Shown here piece after piece: positions 1-7,421 of a stretch of 33,439 bases of DNA. Position numbers and translations under genes: made by a program. Below the pieces are notes generated by a model. It was not told the DNA's origin. It searched no databases and saw only the letters and a program-made list of their open reading frames with translations. Numbering within the stretch: position 1 is the stretch's first letter; each line of letters begins with the position of its first letter. The stretch is from Burkholderiales bacterium (lineage in GTDB: Bacteria; Pseudomonadota; Gammaproteobacteria; Burkholderiales; Burkholderiaceae_E): positions 1-33,439 of the forward strand of contig RPRK01000030.1 of assembly GCA_003818495.1 (NCBI GenBank). The letters run 5' to 3'.

Positions 1-227
1 CACCAACGGGCCGGAGCGTACCACCGGGACGGTGCCCGGCGAAGCCGGCGGCTCAGCGTGCAGTCCGCCGTGCCGTCCTCCGGGCATGGCGTGGCCGTAA
101 GCCGGACGCCGGCATCGCTATGCTGTCGCAGGCCGCGCGCTTCACGACGCCCGGAACGTCCGCCGATCCATCCCCCCGAATCCTCAGCCGAGCCGCCCGC
201 CGTCCGCTGTCCGCTGTCCGTCACCCG

Positions 228-1235
228 ATGTCCGACTCCGACCCCTCCCCCGACACCGACCCCGACACCGATCCGCCCGCGCCGCCGCTCTTCGTCGTCA
301 TGAACGCCGGGTCCGGCAGCACGGACGCCGAGGCTCGCCGAGCCGCCATGAAGGCGGTGTTCGACGCGGCCGACCAGCCCTACGAACTGATGGTGGTGGC
401 GGATCCGTCGATGCTGTCCGCGCAGGCCCGGCGCGCCGTGTCGCTGGCCCGTGCCGCGGGCGGCACCGTCGTGGCCGCCGGCGGCGACGGCACGATCAAC
501 GCGGTCGCGCAGCAGGTGCTCGGCAGCGGCTGCCCGCTCGGCATCCTGCCGCAGGGCACGTTCAACTACTTCGGCCGCACCCATGGCATTCCGACCGACA
601 TCGAGGCCGCCGCGCGGGTGCTGCTGCGGGCGCGCCCGCGACCGATCCGGGTCGGCCTGGTCAACGACCGGATCTTCCTCGTCAACGCGAGCGTCGGCCT
701 GTACCCCGAGCTGCTGCAGGACCGCGAGGCATGGAAGCGCCGCTTCGGCCGCAATCGCTTCGTCGCGATGCTGGCGGCGCTGGCCACCGTGCTGCGCGGC
801 TACCGCCCCCTGCGCCTCGAGCTCGACAGCGGCGGCGCGAGCGGCATCGTGCGCACGCCCACCCTCTTCGTGGGCAACAATCCGCTGCAGCTCGCGCGCA
901 TCGGCCTGCCGGTCGACACCACGGTCGGTGACGGCCGCCTGGCGGCGATCGTCGTCCCGCCGCTCGGGCCGATGGGGCTGGTCGGGCTCGCGCTGCGGGG
1001 CGCGTTCGGGGACCTCGGCGGCGCCGACACGCTGCTGCGCCTCGACGTCGAGCAGCTGACGGTGCGCGCGTCGCGGCTGCGCCGGCGTCGGCGCATGGAC
1101 GTGGCCACCGACGGCGAGGTGGCGCCGCTCGCGATGCCGCTGCGCTTCCGGGTCGCACCCGAACCGCTGCTGCTGCGGGTGCCCGATGCCGACGATCCCG
1201 ACCGGGCACCGCTCGAGCACGGGGCGAGCGGCTGA
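228..1235 (+). CDS. Diacylglycerol kinase family (DAGKc/YegS-like) lipid kinase
   Basis: Predicted cytoplasmic ATP-dependent kinase of a lipid such as diacylglycerol or a sphingoid base; the substrate cannot be read from sequence. About 335 residues. After a Pro/Asp-rich leader with short Asp-Thr-Asp-Pro repeats come the NAGSG motif (from about residue 26), the nucleotide-binding GGDGTINAVAQ motif and the following GILPQGTFNYFGR segment, in normal DAGKc order. The ATG at 228 was chosen because the frame upstream (ATG at 120) is low complexity; ATG 300, just before NAGSG, is also possible. No clear Shine-Dalgarno site. The stop overlaps the start of the metallophosphoesterase (TGATG), so the two are probably one operon. 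Positions 1-227 hold no gene I can support. Confidence 0.85.
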   Translation: MSDSDPSPDTDPDTDPPAPPLFVVMNAGSGSTDAEARRAAMKAVFDAADQPYELMVVADPSMLSAQARRAVSLARAAGGTVVAAGGDGTINAVAQQVLGSGCPLGILPQGTFNYFGRTHGIPTDIEAAARVLLRARPRPIRVGLVNDRIFLVNASVGLYPELLQDREAWKRRFGRNRFVAMLAALATVLRGYRPLRLELDSGGASGIVRTPTLFVGNNPLQLARIGLPVDTTVGDGRLAAIVVPPLGPMGLVGLALRGAFGDLGGADTLLRLDVEQLTVRASRLRRRRRMDVATDGEVAPLAMPLRFRVAPEPLLLRVPDADDPDRAPLEHGASG

Positions 1236-2056
1236 TGGACGTCGTCGTCCAGATCTCGGATCCGCACTTCGGCACCGAGCGGCCCGACGTGGTCGAGGCG
1301 CTCGTGGCCTTCGTGCACACGCAGGCGCCGACGCTGCTCGTGCTGTCGGGCGACCTCACGCAGCGGGCGCGCACCGCGCAGTTCGACGCGGCCGCCGCGT
1401 TCGTGCGCCGGCTGGGCGTTCCCGCGGTGCTGGCCATCCCCGGCAACCACGACATCCCGCTCTACGATCTGCCCGGCCGGCTGCTGCGGCCCTATGCCGG
1501 CTGGCGACGCGCGTTCGGCGAAGAGCTCGAGCCGGTGCACGAGAGCGACCACCTGCTGGCGATCGCCGTGAAGACCACCCGGCGCCTGCGCCACGTCGAC
1601 GGCGAGGTCTCCGAGGCGCAGATCGAGCGGGTCGCGCGTCGTCTCGAGCGCGCGCACCCGAACCAGCTGCGCCTCGTCGTCACCCACCAGCCCGCGTTCA
1701 CCGTCCGCGAGGAGGACGCGCCCGACCGGCTGCACAACGCGGAGCCCGCGCTTCGCCGCTGGGCCGCCGCGGGCGCCGACATCGTGCTCGGCGGGCACAT
1801 CCACCTGCCGTACGTGGTGGCGCTGCACGAGCGGCTCGACGGGCTCGCGCGGCGGATGTGGGCCGTGCAGGCCGGCACCGCGGTCTCGAGCCGGGTCCGG
1901 CACGAGGCCGGCAACTCGGTCAACGTGCTGCGCTGGCCGTGGGGGCCCGGGCCGCGGCGCTGCACGGTCGAGCGCTGGGACTGCGAGTCGGCGGTGCGCG
2001 GCTTCGAGCGTGCGACGCAGCAGCGGCTCGAGCTCAGCGCTCCGCCGCCGGCCTGA
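1235..2056 (+). CDS. Calcineurin-like metallophosphoesterase (CpdA-like)
   Basis: Predicted cytoplasmic binuclear-metal phosphohydrolase, 273 residues. All blocks of the family are visible in order: SDPHFG (D-x-H) near residue 8, LSGDLTQRA (GD), IPGNHD (GNHD), VTHQPAF and GGHIHLP (GHxH). The combination resembles cAMP phosphodiesterase CpdA and related phosphoesterases, but the substrate is not certain. Its start overlaps the stop of the DAGK-family gene by one base, suggesting coupled translation; a lipid-phosphate or cyclic-nucleotide substrate would both fit. Its 3' end overlaps the convergent EamA gene by 23 bases. Confidence 0.88.
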   Translation: MDVVVQISDPHFGTERPDVVEALVAFVHTQAPTLLVLSGDLTQRARTAQFDAAAAFVRRLGVPAVLAIPGNHDIPLYDLPGRLLRPYAGWRRAFGEELEPVHESDHLLAIAVKTTRRLRHVDGEVSEAQIERVARRLERAHPNQLRLVVTHQPAFTVREEDAPDRLHNAEPALRRWAAAGADIVLGGHIHLPYVVALHERLDGLARRMWAVQAGTAVSSRVRHEAGNSVNVLRWPWGPGPRRCTVERWDCESAVRGFERATQQRLELSAPPPA

Positions 2057-2924
2057 TCAGCGCCAGCGACAGCGCCGACACGCAGCAGGCGATCGCGAGC
2101 CACTGCAGCGCGCCGAGCGGCTCGCCGTGCACGATCGCCCCCGAGATCATCGCGACCACCGGCACCATGATCGACGACAGGCCCGCGACGTTCGCCGGCA
2201 GCAGCCCCACGATCGCGAACCAGGCGACGTTGCCGATGCTCATCGGGACCAGCGCGATCCATGCGAACACCGCGATCGAGGTCCAGGACGGCACGAACCA
2301 CTGGTGATCGCCGAGGATCAGCGCGCCCGCGGTGATCGGCACCGCGGTCAGCAGCAGCTGCCACCCGGTGAGCACCGTGGCCGGCACGTCGACGTCGCTG
2401 CGCTTGAGGATCAGCGTGCCGATCGCCCAGCCGATCCCCGAGAGCAGTCCCGCCGCGAGCCCGAGCGGTGCGTCGGAGTACGCCGCGAAGCTCGGCACCA
2501 TCAGCAGGGCGACCGCCGTGCCCCCCAGCGCCACCGCCAGCAGCAGCCGGCCGGTCAGCCGCTGGCCGAGCACCGCCCACGAGATCAGCGCCGACCACAG
2601 CGGCATCGTGAAGCCGAGCACCGCGGCCTGCCCCGAAGGCACCAGGATCGCCGAGTAGGTGCTCGCGATGTTCCAGATGAACAGGTAGAAGAAGGTCGCC
2701 ACGCCGATCGTGCGCCAGTGCCGCCGGGGAATGACGAGCGACTGGCCGCGGGCGCGGGCGATCGCGAGGATCGCGAGCCCGGCGACCGTCAGCGTGATCG
2801 CACGGAAGGTCCAGACCGAGACCTCGCGCACGGCCACGGCGAACAGTGGCCAGTTGGTGCCCCACACGAGCGTGAGCAGCACGAGCAGGGCGAGGGCGCG
2901 GGGCGGAATCGATCGTGCGGGCAT
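2034..2924 (-). CDS. EamA/RhaT-type DMT family transporter
   Basis: Inner-membrane metabolite exporter of the drug/metabolite transporter superfamily, 296 residues with about ten hydrophobic segments. The N-terminal segment contains the typical LTLVWGTNWP motif of the first EamA repeat, and a second EamA repeat occupies the C-terminal half. The start at 2924 gives a standard-length protein beginning MPARSIPP; the frame stays open well upstream, but that part is the antisense shadow of the CoA-transferase gene and was not included. The gene is convergent with the metallophosphoesterase and divergent from the CoA-transferase. Substrate unknown. Confidence 0.9.
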   Translation of the reverse strand: MPARSIPPRALALLVLLTLVWGTNWPLFAVAVREVSVWTFRAITLTVAGLAILAIARARGQSLVIPRRHWRTIGVATFFYLFIWNIASTYSAILVPSGQAAVLGFTMPLWSALISWAVLGQRLTGRLLLAVALGGTAVALLMVPSFAAYSDAPLGLAAGLLSGIGWAIGTLILKRSDVDVPATVLTGWQLLLTAVPITAGALILGDHQWFVPSWTSIAVFAWIALVPMSIGNVAWFAIVGLLPANVAGLSSIMVPVVAMISGAIVHGEPLGALQWLAIACCVSALSLALIRPAAER

Positions 2925-3023
2925 GGCCGCGCAGGCTCGCACGCGCGCCCCGGGGCGGCAAGCGCGGGGCGCGGTTCGCGGCACGCGCGGTACCATCGCG
3001 CACCGCCTCGCAGGAGACCGTGC

Positions 3024-4223
3024 ATGGCTTCGCCGCTCGCCGGCATCCGGGTGCTGGACCTGACGAACGTGCTCGCAGGGCCGTTCTGCTGCCATCAGCT
3101 CGCCCACCTCGGCGCCGAGGTCGTCAAGGTCGAGACGCCCGCCGGCGGCGATCTCGCGAGACAGCTCGGTGCCGATGCGGAGCTGAGCCGGCGCGGCATG
3201 GGCGTCTCGTTCCTCGCGCAGAACGCGGGCAAGCGCTCGATCACCCTCGACCTGAAGCATCCCCGAGGTCGCGAGGTGTTCCACCGCCTGGTCGCCGGCG
3301 CGCAGGTGCTGGTCGAGAACTTCCGCCCCGGCGTGATGGACCGGCTCGGTCTCGGTCACGAGGCCCTGCGGGCGCACAACCCCTCGCTCGTCTACTGCGC
3401 GATCTCCGGGTTCGGACAGGACGGCCCGCTGCGCGAGGCGCCCGCCTACGACCAGATCGTCCAAGGCATGTCGGGCATGATGAGCATCACCGGGGCGGCC
3501 GACACCGCGCCCTATCGCGTCGGCTATCCGGTGGCCGACACGATCGGCGGCCTGACCGCCGCGATGGCGGTCTGCGCGGCACTGGCCGAGCGCGACCGCG
3601 TCGGCGGGCGCTTCATCGACGTCTCGATGCTCGAGTCCGCGATGGCGACGATGGGCTGGGCGGTGTCGAACTGGCTGGTCGCCGGGCGCGCGCCGCAGCC
3701 GATGGGCAACGACAACGTGACCGCGAGCCCGTCGGGTGCGTTCCGGACCGCCGACGGCCTGCTCAACGTCGCGGCCAACACGCAGTCCCAGTTCGAGGCG
3801 CTGTGCGCCGTCATCGAGCGGCCCGCGCTGGCGACCGATCCGCGCTTCGCGCAGCGCCAGGCGCGGCTCGAGCACCGGCGCGCGCTGGCTGCCGAGATCG
3901 AGGCCGCGTTCGCCGCGGGCACCACCGAGCACTGGTGGCACGCGCTGGTCGCCGCGGGCGTGCCCGCCGGCCCGGTCTGGACGGTGCCGCAGGCGCTCGA
4001 GCAGCCGCAGCTCGCCGGGCGCGACCTGACCTCCACCTTCGGGAACGTGCCCGGCGTGGATCGCGACGTGCGCATCGTGCGGACCGGCTTCGAGCTCGAC
4101 GGCGAACGGCCCGCGGTGGGCACGCCGCCGCCGCGGCTCGGCGAGCACACCGACGTGCTCCTCGCGGAGCTCGGGTACACCGCGGCGGACATCGCCGCGC
4201 TCAGGACGGAGCGGGCGGTATGA
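3024..4223 (+). CDS. CaiB/BaiF class III CoA-transferase
   Basis: Cytoplasmic formyl-CoA transferase-type enzyme (399 residues) that moves CoA between carboxylic acids. It starts with GIRVLDLTNVLAGPF and LGAEVVKVETP, then has the KRSITLDLK and LVENFRPGVMDRLGLG blocks, and YCAISGFGQDGP, all typical of the family. The catalytic Asp of family III is most likely in the segment around residues 165-175 (PAYDQIVQGMSG). ATG at 3024 has a good AGGAGA ribosome site at 3012-3017. The stop overlaps the next gene as ATGA, so the transferase and the citryl-CoA-lyase-like enzyme are translationally coupled. This suggests the transferase activates the hydroxy-acid that the second enzyme cleaves. The acid itself (citrate, citramalate or another) is inference. 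Confidence 0.92.
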   Translation: MASPLAGIRVLDLTNVLAGPFCCHQLAHLGAEVVKVETPAGGDLARQLGADAELSRRGMGVSFLAQNAGKRSITLDLKHPRGREVFHRLVAGAQVLVENFRPGVMDRLGLGHEALRAHNPSLVYCAISGFGQDGPLREAPAYDQIVQGMSGMMSITGAADTAPYRVGYPVADTIGGLTAAMAVCAALAERDRVGGRFIDVSMLESAMATMGWAVSNWLVAGRAPQPMGNDNVTASPSGAFRTADGLLNVAANTQSQFEALCAVIERPALATDPRFAQRQARLEHRRALAAEIEAAFAAGTTEHWWHALVAAGVPAGPVWTVPQALEQPQLAGRDLTSTFGNVPGVDRDVRIVRTGFELDGERPAVGTPPPRLGEHTDVLLAELGYTAADIAALRTERAV

Positions 4224-5062
4224 CCGATGCAGGAGCCGATCGCGAGGCCCGCGACTGGTGGCGCACCTCGATCATCGACATGGCGCCCGGCACGATCCGG
4301 TTCCGCGGTTACGCGATCGAGGACCTGACCGGACGGGTCGGCCTCGTGCAGATGATCTGGCTGATGACCCGCGGCGAACTGCCCACGCCCGCGCAGGCCG
4401 CGCTGCTCGAGGCCGCGATGGTGGCCGGCGTCGACCACGGGCCGCAGGCGCCGAGCATCGCGATCGCGCGGATGGCGGCGACCTGCGGGGTCGGCCTGAA
4501 CGGCGCGATCGGCTCGGCGGTGAACGTGCTCGGCGACGTTCACGGCGGCGCCGGCGAGCAGGCGGTCGAGCTGTACGAGGCGGTGGCGGCACGGCTCGAC
4601 GCCGGCGTCGCGATGGCCGACGCCGTGCGCGAGACGCTCGCGGCGCAGGTGGCCGCCCACGGCAAGGTGGTGCCGGGCTTCGGTCACCGCTTCCATCCGG
4701 TCGATCCGCGCGCCCCACGCCTGCTGGCGCTGGTGGACGAGGCCGCCGCACGCGGCGAGGTGTCCGGACGCTTCGCCGCGATCGCGCGTGCCATCGAGGC
4801 GGCGCTCGCCGCAGGGCGCGAGGGGCGCCGCATCCCGCTCAACATCGACGGCGCCACCGCGGTCGTGCACGCCGAGCTCGGCTTCGCCGCGCCGCTGGCG
4901 CGCGGCCTGTTCTGCCTGTCGCGATCGGTGGGCATCCTGGCGCATGCGTGGGAGCAGACGCAGCAGGGCGGCCGCAACAAGGGCCCGATGCCGCGGCGGC
5001 TGCTGCCGACCTACGACGGCCCGGGTCCGCGGGACGTGCCGCCCGGTGACGGCGAGCCGTGA
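4220..5062 (+). CDS. Citrate synthase-fold lyase, citryl-CoA lyase-like
   Basis: 280 residues, much shorter than citrate synthase (about 430) and near the size of citryl-CoA lyase or the C-terminal module of ATP-citrate lyase. The two catalytic His segments are seen as DVHGGAGE and GFGHRFH. The catalytic Asp lies in NIDGATA. True citrate synthases have N-V-D-F at that place, whereas citryl-CoA lyase and ATP-citrate lyase have N-V-D-G, so the motif favours cleavage of citryl-CoA (or a homologue) to acetyl-CoA and a 2-oxo acid. It also ends with the QQGGRNKGP-type segment. Coupled by ATGA to a class III CoA-transferase. It ends 7 bases from the convergent VapC gene. Confidence 0.85.
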   Translation: MTDAGADREARDWWRTSIIDMAPGTIRFRGYAIEDLTGRVGLVQMIWLMTRGELPTPAQAALLEAAMVAGVDHGPQAPSIAIARMAATCGVGLNGAIGSAVNVLGDVHGGAGEQAVELYEAVAARLDAGVAMADAVRETLAAQVAAHGKVVPGFGHRFHPVDPRAPRLLALVDEAAARGEVSGRFAAIARAIEAALAAGREGRRIPLNIDGATAVVHAELGFAAPLARGLFCLSRSVGILAHAWEQTQQGGRNKGPMPRRLLPTYDGPGPRDVPPGDGEP

Positions 5063-5069
5063 GGCCCGA

Positions 5070-5471
5070 TCAGCCCGGCACGGCGCGGGCGCCCGCGATG
5101 CGCGACGCCACCCGATCGAAGGTCCGCAACGGCGTCCTGCCCGCGACGAATGCCAGGGCCGCATGCAGGCAGTCGGCGAAGTCGGCCCGCGTGGTCTCGT
5201 AGAGACGCAGCGCGCCTTCCACGGCGGGCTCCGATTCGAACACCAGTTCGGTCGTCGACAGCAGTGTCGACAGAAGCTGGAGGAAACCGGGCTTGTCGAT
5301 GCCGAAGCGTGCCCTCATCACCCATTCGAGTTCCAGGGTCACGGTCACCGGAACGTACAGGGTGTCGCCGCGGGCGAGCGCTTCTTCGACCAGGCGCTGC
5401 GCCGCGGCGGCCTGGCGCGGGTCGTCGCGGCACAGGTAGCGGACCAGCACGCTCGTGTCCAGCGCACCCAT
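5070..5471 (-). CDS. vapC: PIN-domain toxin, VapC family
   Basis: 133-residue PIN-domain ribonuclease, the presumed toxin of a type II pair. The acidic metal-binding residues are visible: Asp in the N-terminal ALDTSVLVRYL, Glu in TLELEWVM, Asp in ADFADCLHAAL, and the C-terminal TFDR Asp. The ATG overlaps the antitoxin stop by one base (TGATG on the minus strand), so toxin translation depends on the antitoxin. Length and domain layout are normal and nothing suggests decay. The RNA target is unknown. Confidence 0.92.
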   Translation of the reverse strand: MGALDTSVLVRYLCRDDPRQAAAAQRLVEEALARGDTLYVPVTVTLELEWVMRARFGIDKPGFLQLLSTLLSTTELVFESEPAVEGALRLYETTRADFADCLHAALAFVAGRTPLRTFDRVASRIAGARAVPG

Positions 5472-5692
5472 CAGCGCCACGGGTCCATGTCGGAGACCGG
5501 AACGCGCCGCTGCCCGGGCTGCTTCAGCAGGCCCGCCAGATCCCGGATCGACCGGTTCTTGACGCGGACCACGACCGTACCGTCCGGCGTCAGATGCCAG
5601 ACGAGGCGAGCACCCGCCGTGGCGCCGACCGCATCGCGGATGGCCTGGGGGACGGTGGTCTGGCCTTTCGACGTGATCGTGGATTCCTGCAC
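5471..5692 (-). CDS. vapB: AbrB/SpoVT-type antitoxin, VapB family
   Basis: 73-residue antitoxin. The swapped-hairpin AbrB DNA-binding domain is residues 1-45 (TITSKGQTTVPQAIRDAVG, then GARLVWHLTPDGTVVVR); the C-terminal tail around DLAGLL..QRRVPVSDMD would bind the PIN toxin. The start codon is GTG, chosen because it puts the ITSKGQ motif at the usual distance from the N-terminus and has an AAGGA ribosome site 8-12 bases upstream. It is the first gene of the pair and probably represses its own promoter through the inverted repeats at 5713-5757. Confidence 0.92.
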   Translation of the reverse strand: MQESTITSKGQTTVPQAIRDAVGATAGARLVWHLTPDGTVVVRVKNRSIRDLAGLLKQPGQRRVPVSDMDPWR

Positions 5693-5712
5693 GGTTCCGT
5701 CCTTGATCGTCC

Positions 5713-5757
5713 TTACATTGCGGCCGATTGTAATGAAGGCCGCGCGCCGGCCGCAAT
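5713..5757 (-). promoter_or_regulatory. vapBC promoter with inverted-repeat operator
   Basis: On the minus strand a -35 TTGCGG (plus positions 5751-5756) and a -10 TACAAT (5727-5732) are 18 bases apart. A perfect 9-base inverted repeat, ATTGCGGCC at 5717-5725 and GGCCGCAAT at 5749-5757, brackets them, and a smaller TTACA/TGTAA pair (5713-5717, 5729-5733) sits inside. One arm covers the -35 and the other the expected start of transcription, as in autoregulated AbrB-type operons. The block stands out as AT-richer than its surroundings. Confidence 0.7.
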
Positions 5758-5771
5758 CGGGGTCCGTCGGC

Positions 5772-6275
5772 TCATTCCTCCCGGGGCCGCGGGTAGCCCG
5801 CCTCGACCCAGCGCGCCGCCGCCGCCGCGGTGAGCCGGTAGCCGGCCGACACCCGCTGGCTCGCGAGGCTCGTGCCGAAGACGTCTCGCGCGGCGAGCGT
5901 CGCGTACGGGTCGTCCTCGTCGGGGACGATGTCGAGCGTGACCGTGACGCGACCCTCGGGGGTGTCGACCTCGGTCTCGCGATGCAGCTGCGCGGTGAGC
6001 TGCTGCTCGTGGCGGCGCAGCACCTCGGAGGCCGTCTTGACCAGCGTGTTGAAGGCGTTGACGTCGAGCGGCTTGGGGTTGCGCTTGTCGCGGCCCATCG
6101 TCCACGGGCCGACCAGCGCCGGCTCGGACTTGCCGTCCTTGATCATCTCGACGGCCCAGCCGTCGTCGTCCTCGTTCTTGATCACGCGGGCGGTCCAGCC
6201 GTTGTCGCGCCAGAGGCGGGGCTCGCGGACGGCGTCGTCCGGGTCGTCGTCGATGGGGGCGGCGGGGTCGGTCAT
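5772..6275 (-). CDS. Conserved-looking hypothetical protein, acidic N-terminus
   Basis: 167 residues, no function recognised. The N-terminus is acidic (several Asp within the first 15 residues). The middle (GWAVEMIKDG...LVGPWTMGRDKRNPKPL) looks folded, followed by a helix with heptad character (residues about 75-100, TLVKTASEVLRRHEQQL) and a C-terminal ARWVEAGYPRPREE. No signal peptide or membrane segment. Codon use has the strong GC third-position bias of its neighbours, which supports a real gene. Start ATG at 6275. The 79 bases to the vapB start hold that operon's promoter. Confidence 0.75.
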   Translation of the reverse strand: MTDPAAPIDDDPDDAVREPRLWRDNGWTARVIKNEDDDGWAVEMIKDGKSEPALVGPWTMGRDKRNPKPLDVNAFNTLVKTASEVLRRHEQQLTAQLHRETEVDTPEGRVTVTLDIVPDEDDPYATLAARDVFGTSLASQRVSAGYRLTAAAAARWVEAGYPRPREE

Positions 6276-6373
6276 GGCGGTGCGGTGCGGGGTCGGGGGG
6301 CACAGGATACGCGGCCCCCGAGCGCGTCCCCGATGCCGCGGACCTAGTCCGGAAGGACGGGACGCGCCGCGGC

Positions 6374-7063
6374 TCAGGCCGTGAGCGCCGCCGCACCCGA
6401 TCCCGCACGCGGCGACAGCCCGAACGCATAGGCCGCCATCCGCGCGTCGGCCGACCCGAGCACCGTGGTCAGGCGGGTCTCGGGGTCCACGCAGGTCGCG
6501 CGCAGCGTCTCGGCGCCGATGCTGCCCAGCCCGCGGTAGCGCACCGCGACGCAGCCGCCCGTGCGCGCCCGCACCTGCTCGCAGAGCACGCGGAAATGCG
6601 CGTCGCCGAAGGCCAGCAGAGGCGCGGTCCCCGGCGCGCCGCGAACCTCGCCGACCGGCGCCTGCACGCGCTCCACGCGCCCCGCGTCGAGCAGCGCGGG
6701 CAGCCAGCGCGCCAGGTGCATCAGCAGCAGCGCGCCGATGTGGATGCCGTCGGCGTCGGGATCGTGCAGCAGCAGCACGCGCTCGTAGCGCAGGCCGCCG
6801 AGCGCGCAGGTCTCGCCCCAGCCGGTGCCGAGCGCGGCGGACAGCGCGGCCAGGAACGGGTCGGCCGCAACGCGCGCGGCCGTGGCGCGCGCGCCGTTCA
6901 GGGGCTTGCCCTGCAGCGGCAGCACCGCCTGCCGGCGGGCATCGCGGACCGCGAGCACGGACTCGGCCGCGGAGCGGCCCTCGACGACGAAGAGTTCGGC
7001 GCCGGACTCGGGGCCGTGGCGGGTGCAGTCTGCGAGCAGGGGCGGGGCGGACCAGGCGTGCAT
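6374..7063 (-). CDS. Free-standing GyrB/ParE-like TOPRIM protein
   Basis: 229 residues matching only the TOPRIM region and following C-terminal part of type IIA topoisomerase B subunits. Visible blocks: ELFVVEGRSA (catalytic Glu28; gyrase has EGDSA), LPLQGKPLN (GyrB LPLKGKILN), HDPDADGIHI with Asp101, Asp103 and Asp105 at the three metal-binding places, and RYRGLG followed by a D-P-E-T-R segment. The GHKL ATPase and transducer domains are absent, and the frame does not continue upstream, where a tandem repeat array begins. All metal ligands are kept, so it does not look like a random fragment. It could bind a GyrA/ParC partner, act as a nicking or regulatory subunit, or be a relic. Function unproven. 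Confidence 0.8.
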   Translation of the reverse strand: MHAWSAPPLLADCTRHGPESGAELFVVEGRSAAESVLAVRDARRQAVLPLQGKPLNGARATAARVAADPFLAALSAALGTGWGETCALGGLRYERVLLLHDPDADGIHIGALLLMHLARWLPALLDAGRVERVQAPVGEVRGAPGTAPLLAFGDAHFRVLCEQVRARTGGCVAVRYRGLGSIGAETLRATCVDPETRLTTVLGSADARMAAYAFGLSPRAGSGAAALTA

Positions 7064-7160
7064 GGGATCACCGAGAGAGGCACGGGCGGCTGCCCGGGGC
7101 GTGACCCATGGTCGCCTCCCGCTGGCTCACCCGGCGAGCCCGACGATGCCTCGACGACGC

Positions 7161-7290
7161 CCCACCGACCGGCACCGACCGCCACCAATCGCCACCAATC
7201 GCCACAGACCGCCACAGACCGCCACAGACCGCCACGGACCGCCACGGACCGCCACGGACCGCCACGGACCGCCACGGACCGCCACCCGCC
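7161..7290. repeat. Block-ordered 10-bp tandem array
   Basis: About thirteen head-to-tail decamers of the form GCCACNNACC. Variants are in runs: two CACCGACC units (7161-7180), two GCCACCAATC (7181-7200), three GCCACAGACC (7201-7230), five GCCACGGACC (7231-7280), then a degenerate unit to 7290. The period is one helical turn and not a multiple of three. The array lies in the 358-base gap between two divergent genes (starts at 7063 and 7422). In the rest of the gap (7064-7160 and 7291-7421) I see no gene or clear promoter. Confidence 0.95.
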
Positions 7291-7421
7291 GAAGGGCTTA
7301 CCGTGCGGCCGAGGTTTGCCGGGCTCGACCGCGCAGGGGAGAATGCGACCGCGCGGTGCCGATTCGCCGCGCGCCGCCGCCGCGACCGGATCCGCATCCG
7401 CCCGGACCCCACCGGACCGCC

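Noticed and set aside
1..87. A minus-strand gene starting at 87 and running off the left end
   Set aside because: About 29 codons with no recognisable motif; too short to support.
2925..4148. Upstream extension of the EamA frame on the minus strand
   Set aside because: It is the antisense of the CoA-transferase coding sequence; the transporter begins at 2924.
7161..7290. CRISPR array
   Set aside because: Units are 10 bp with no spacers; a simple tandem array.
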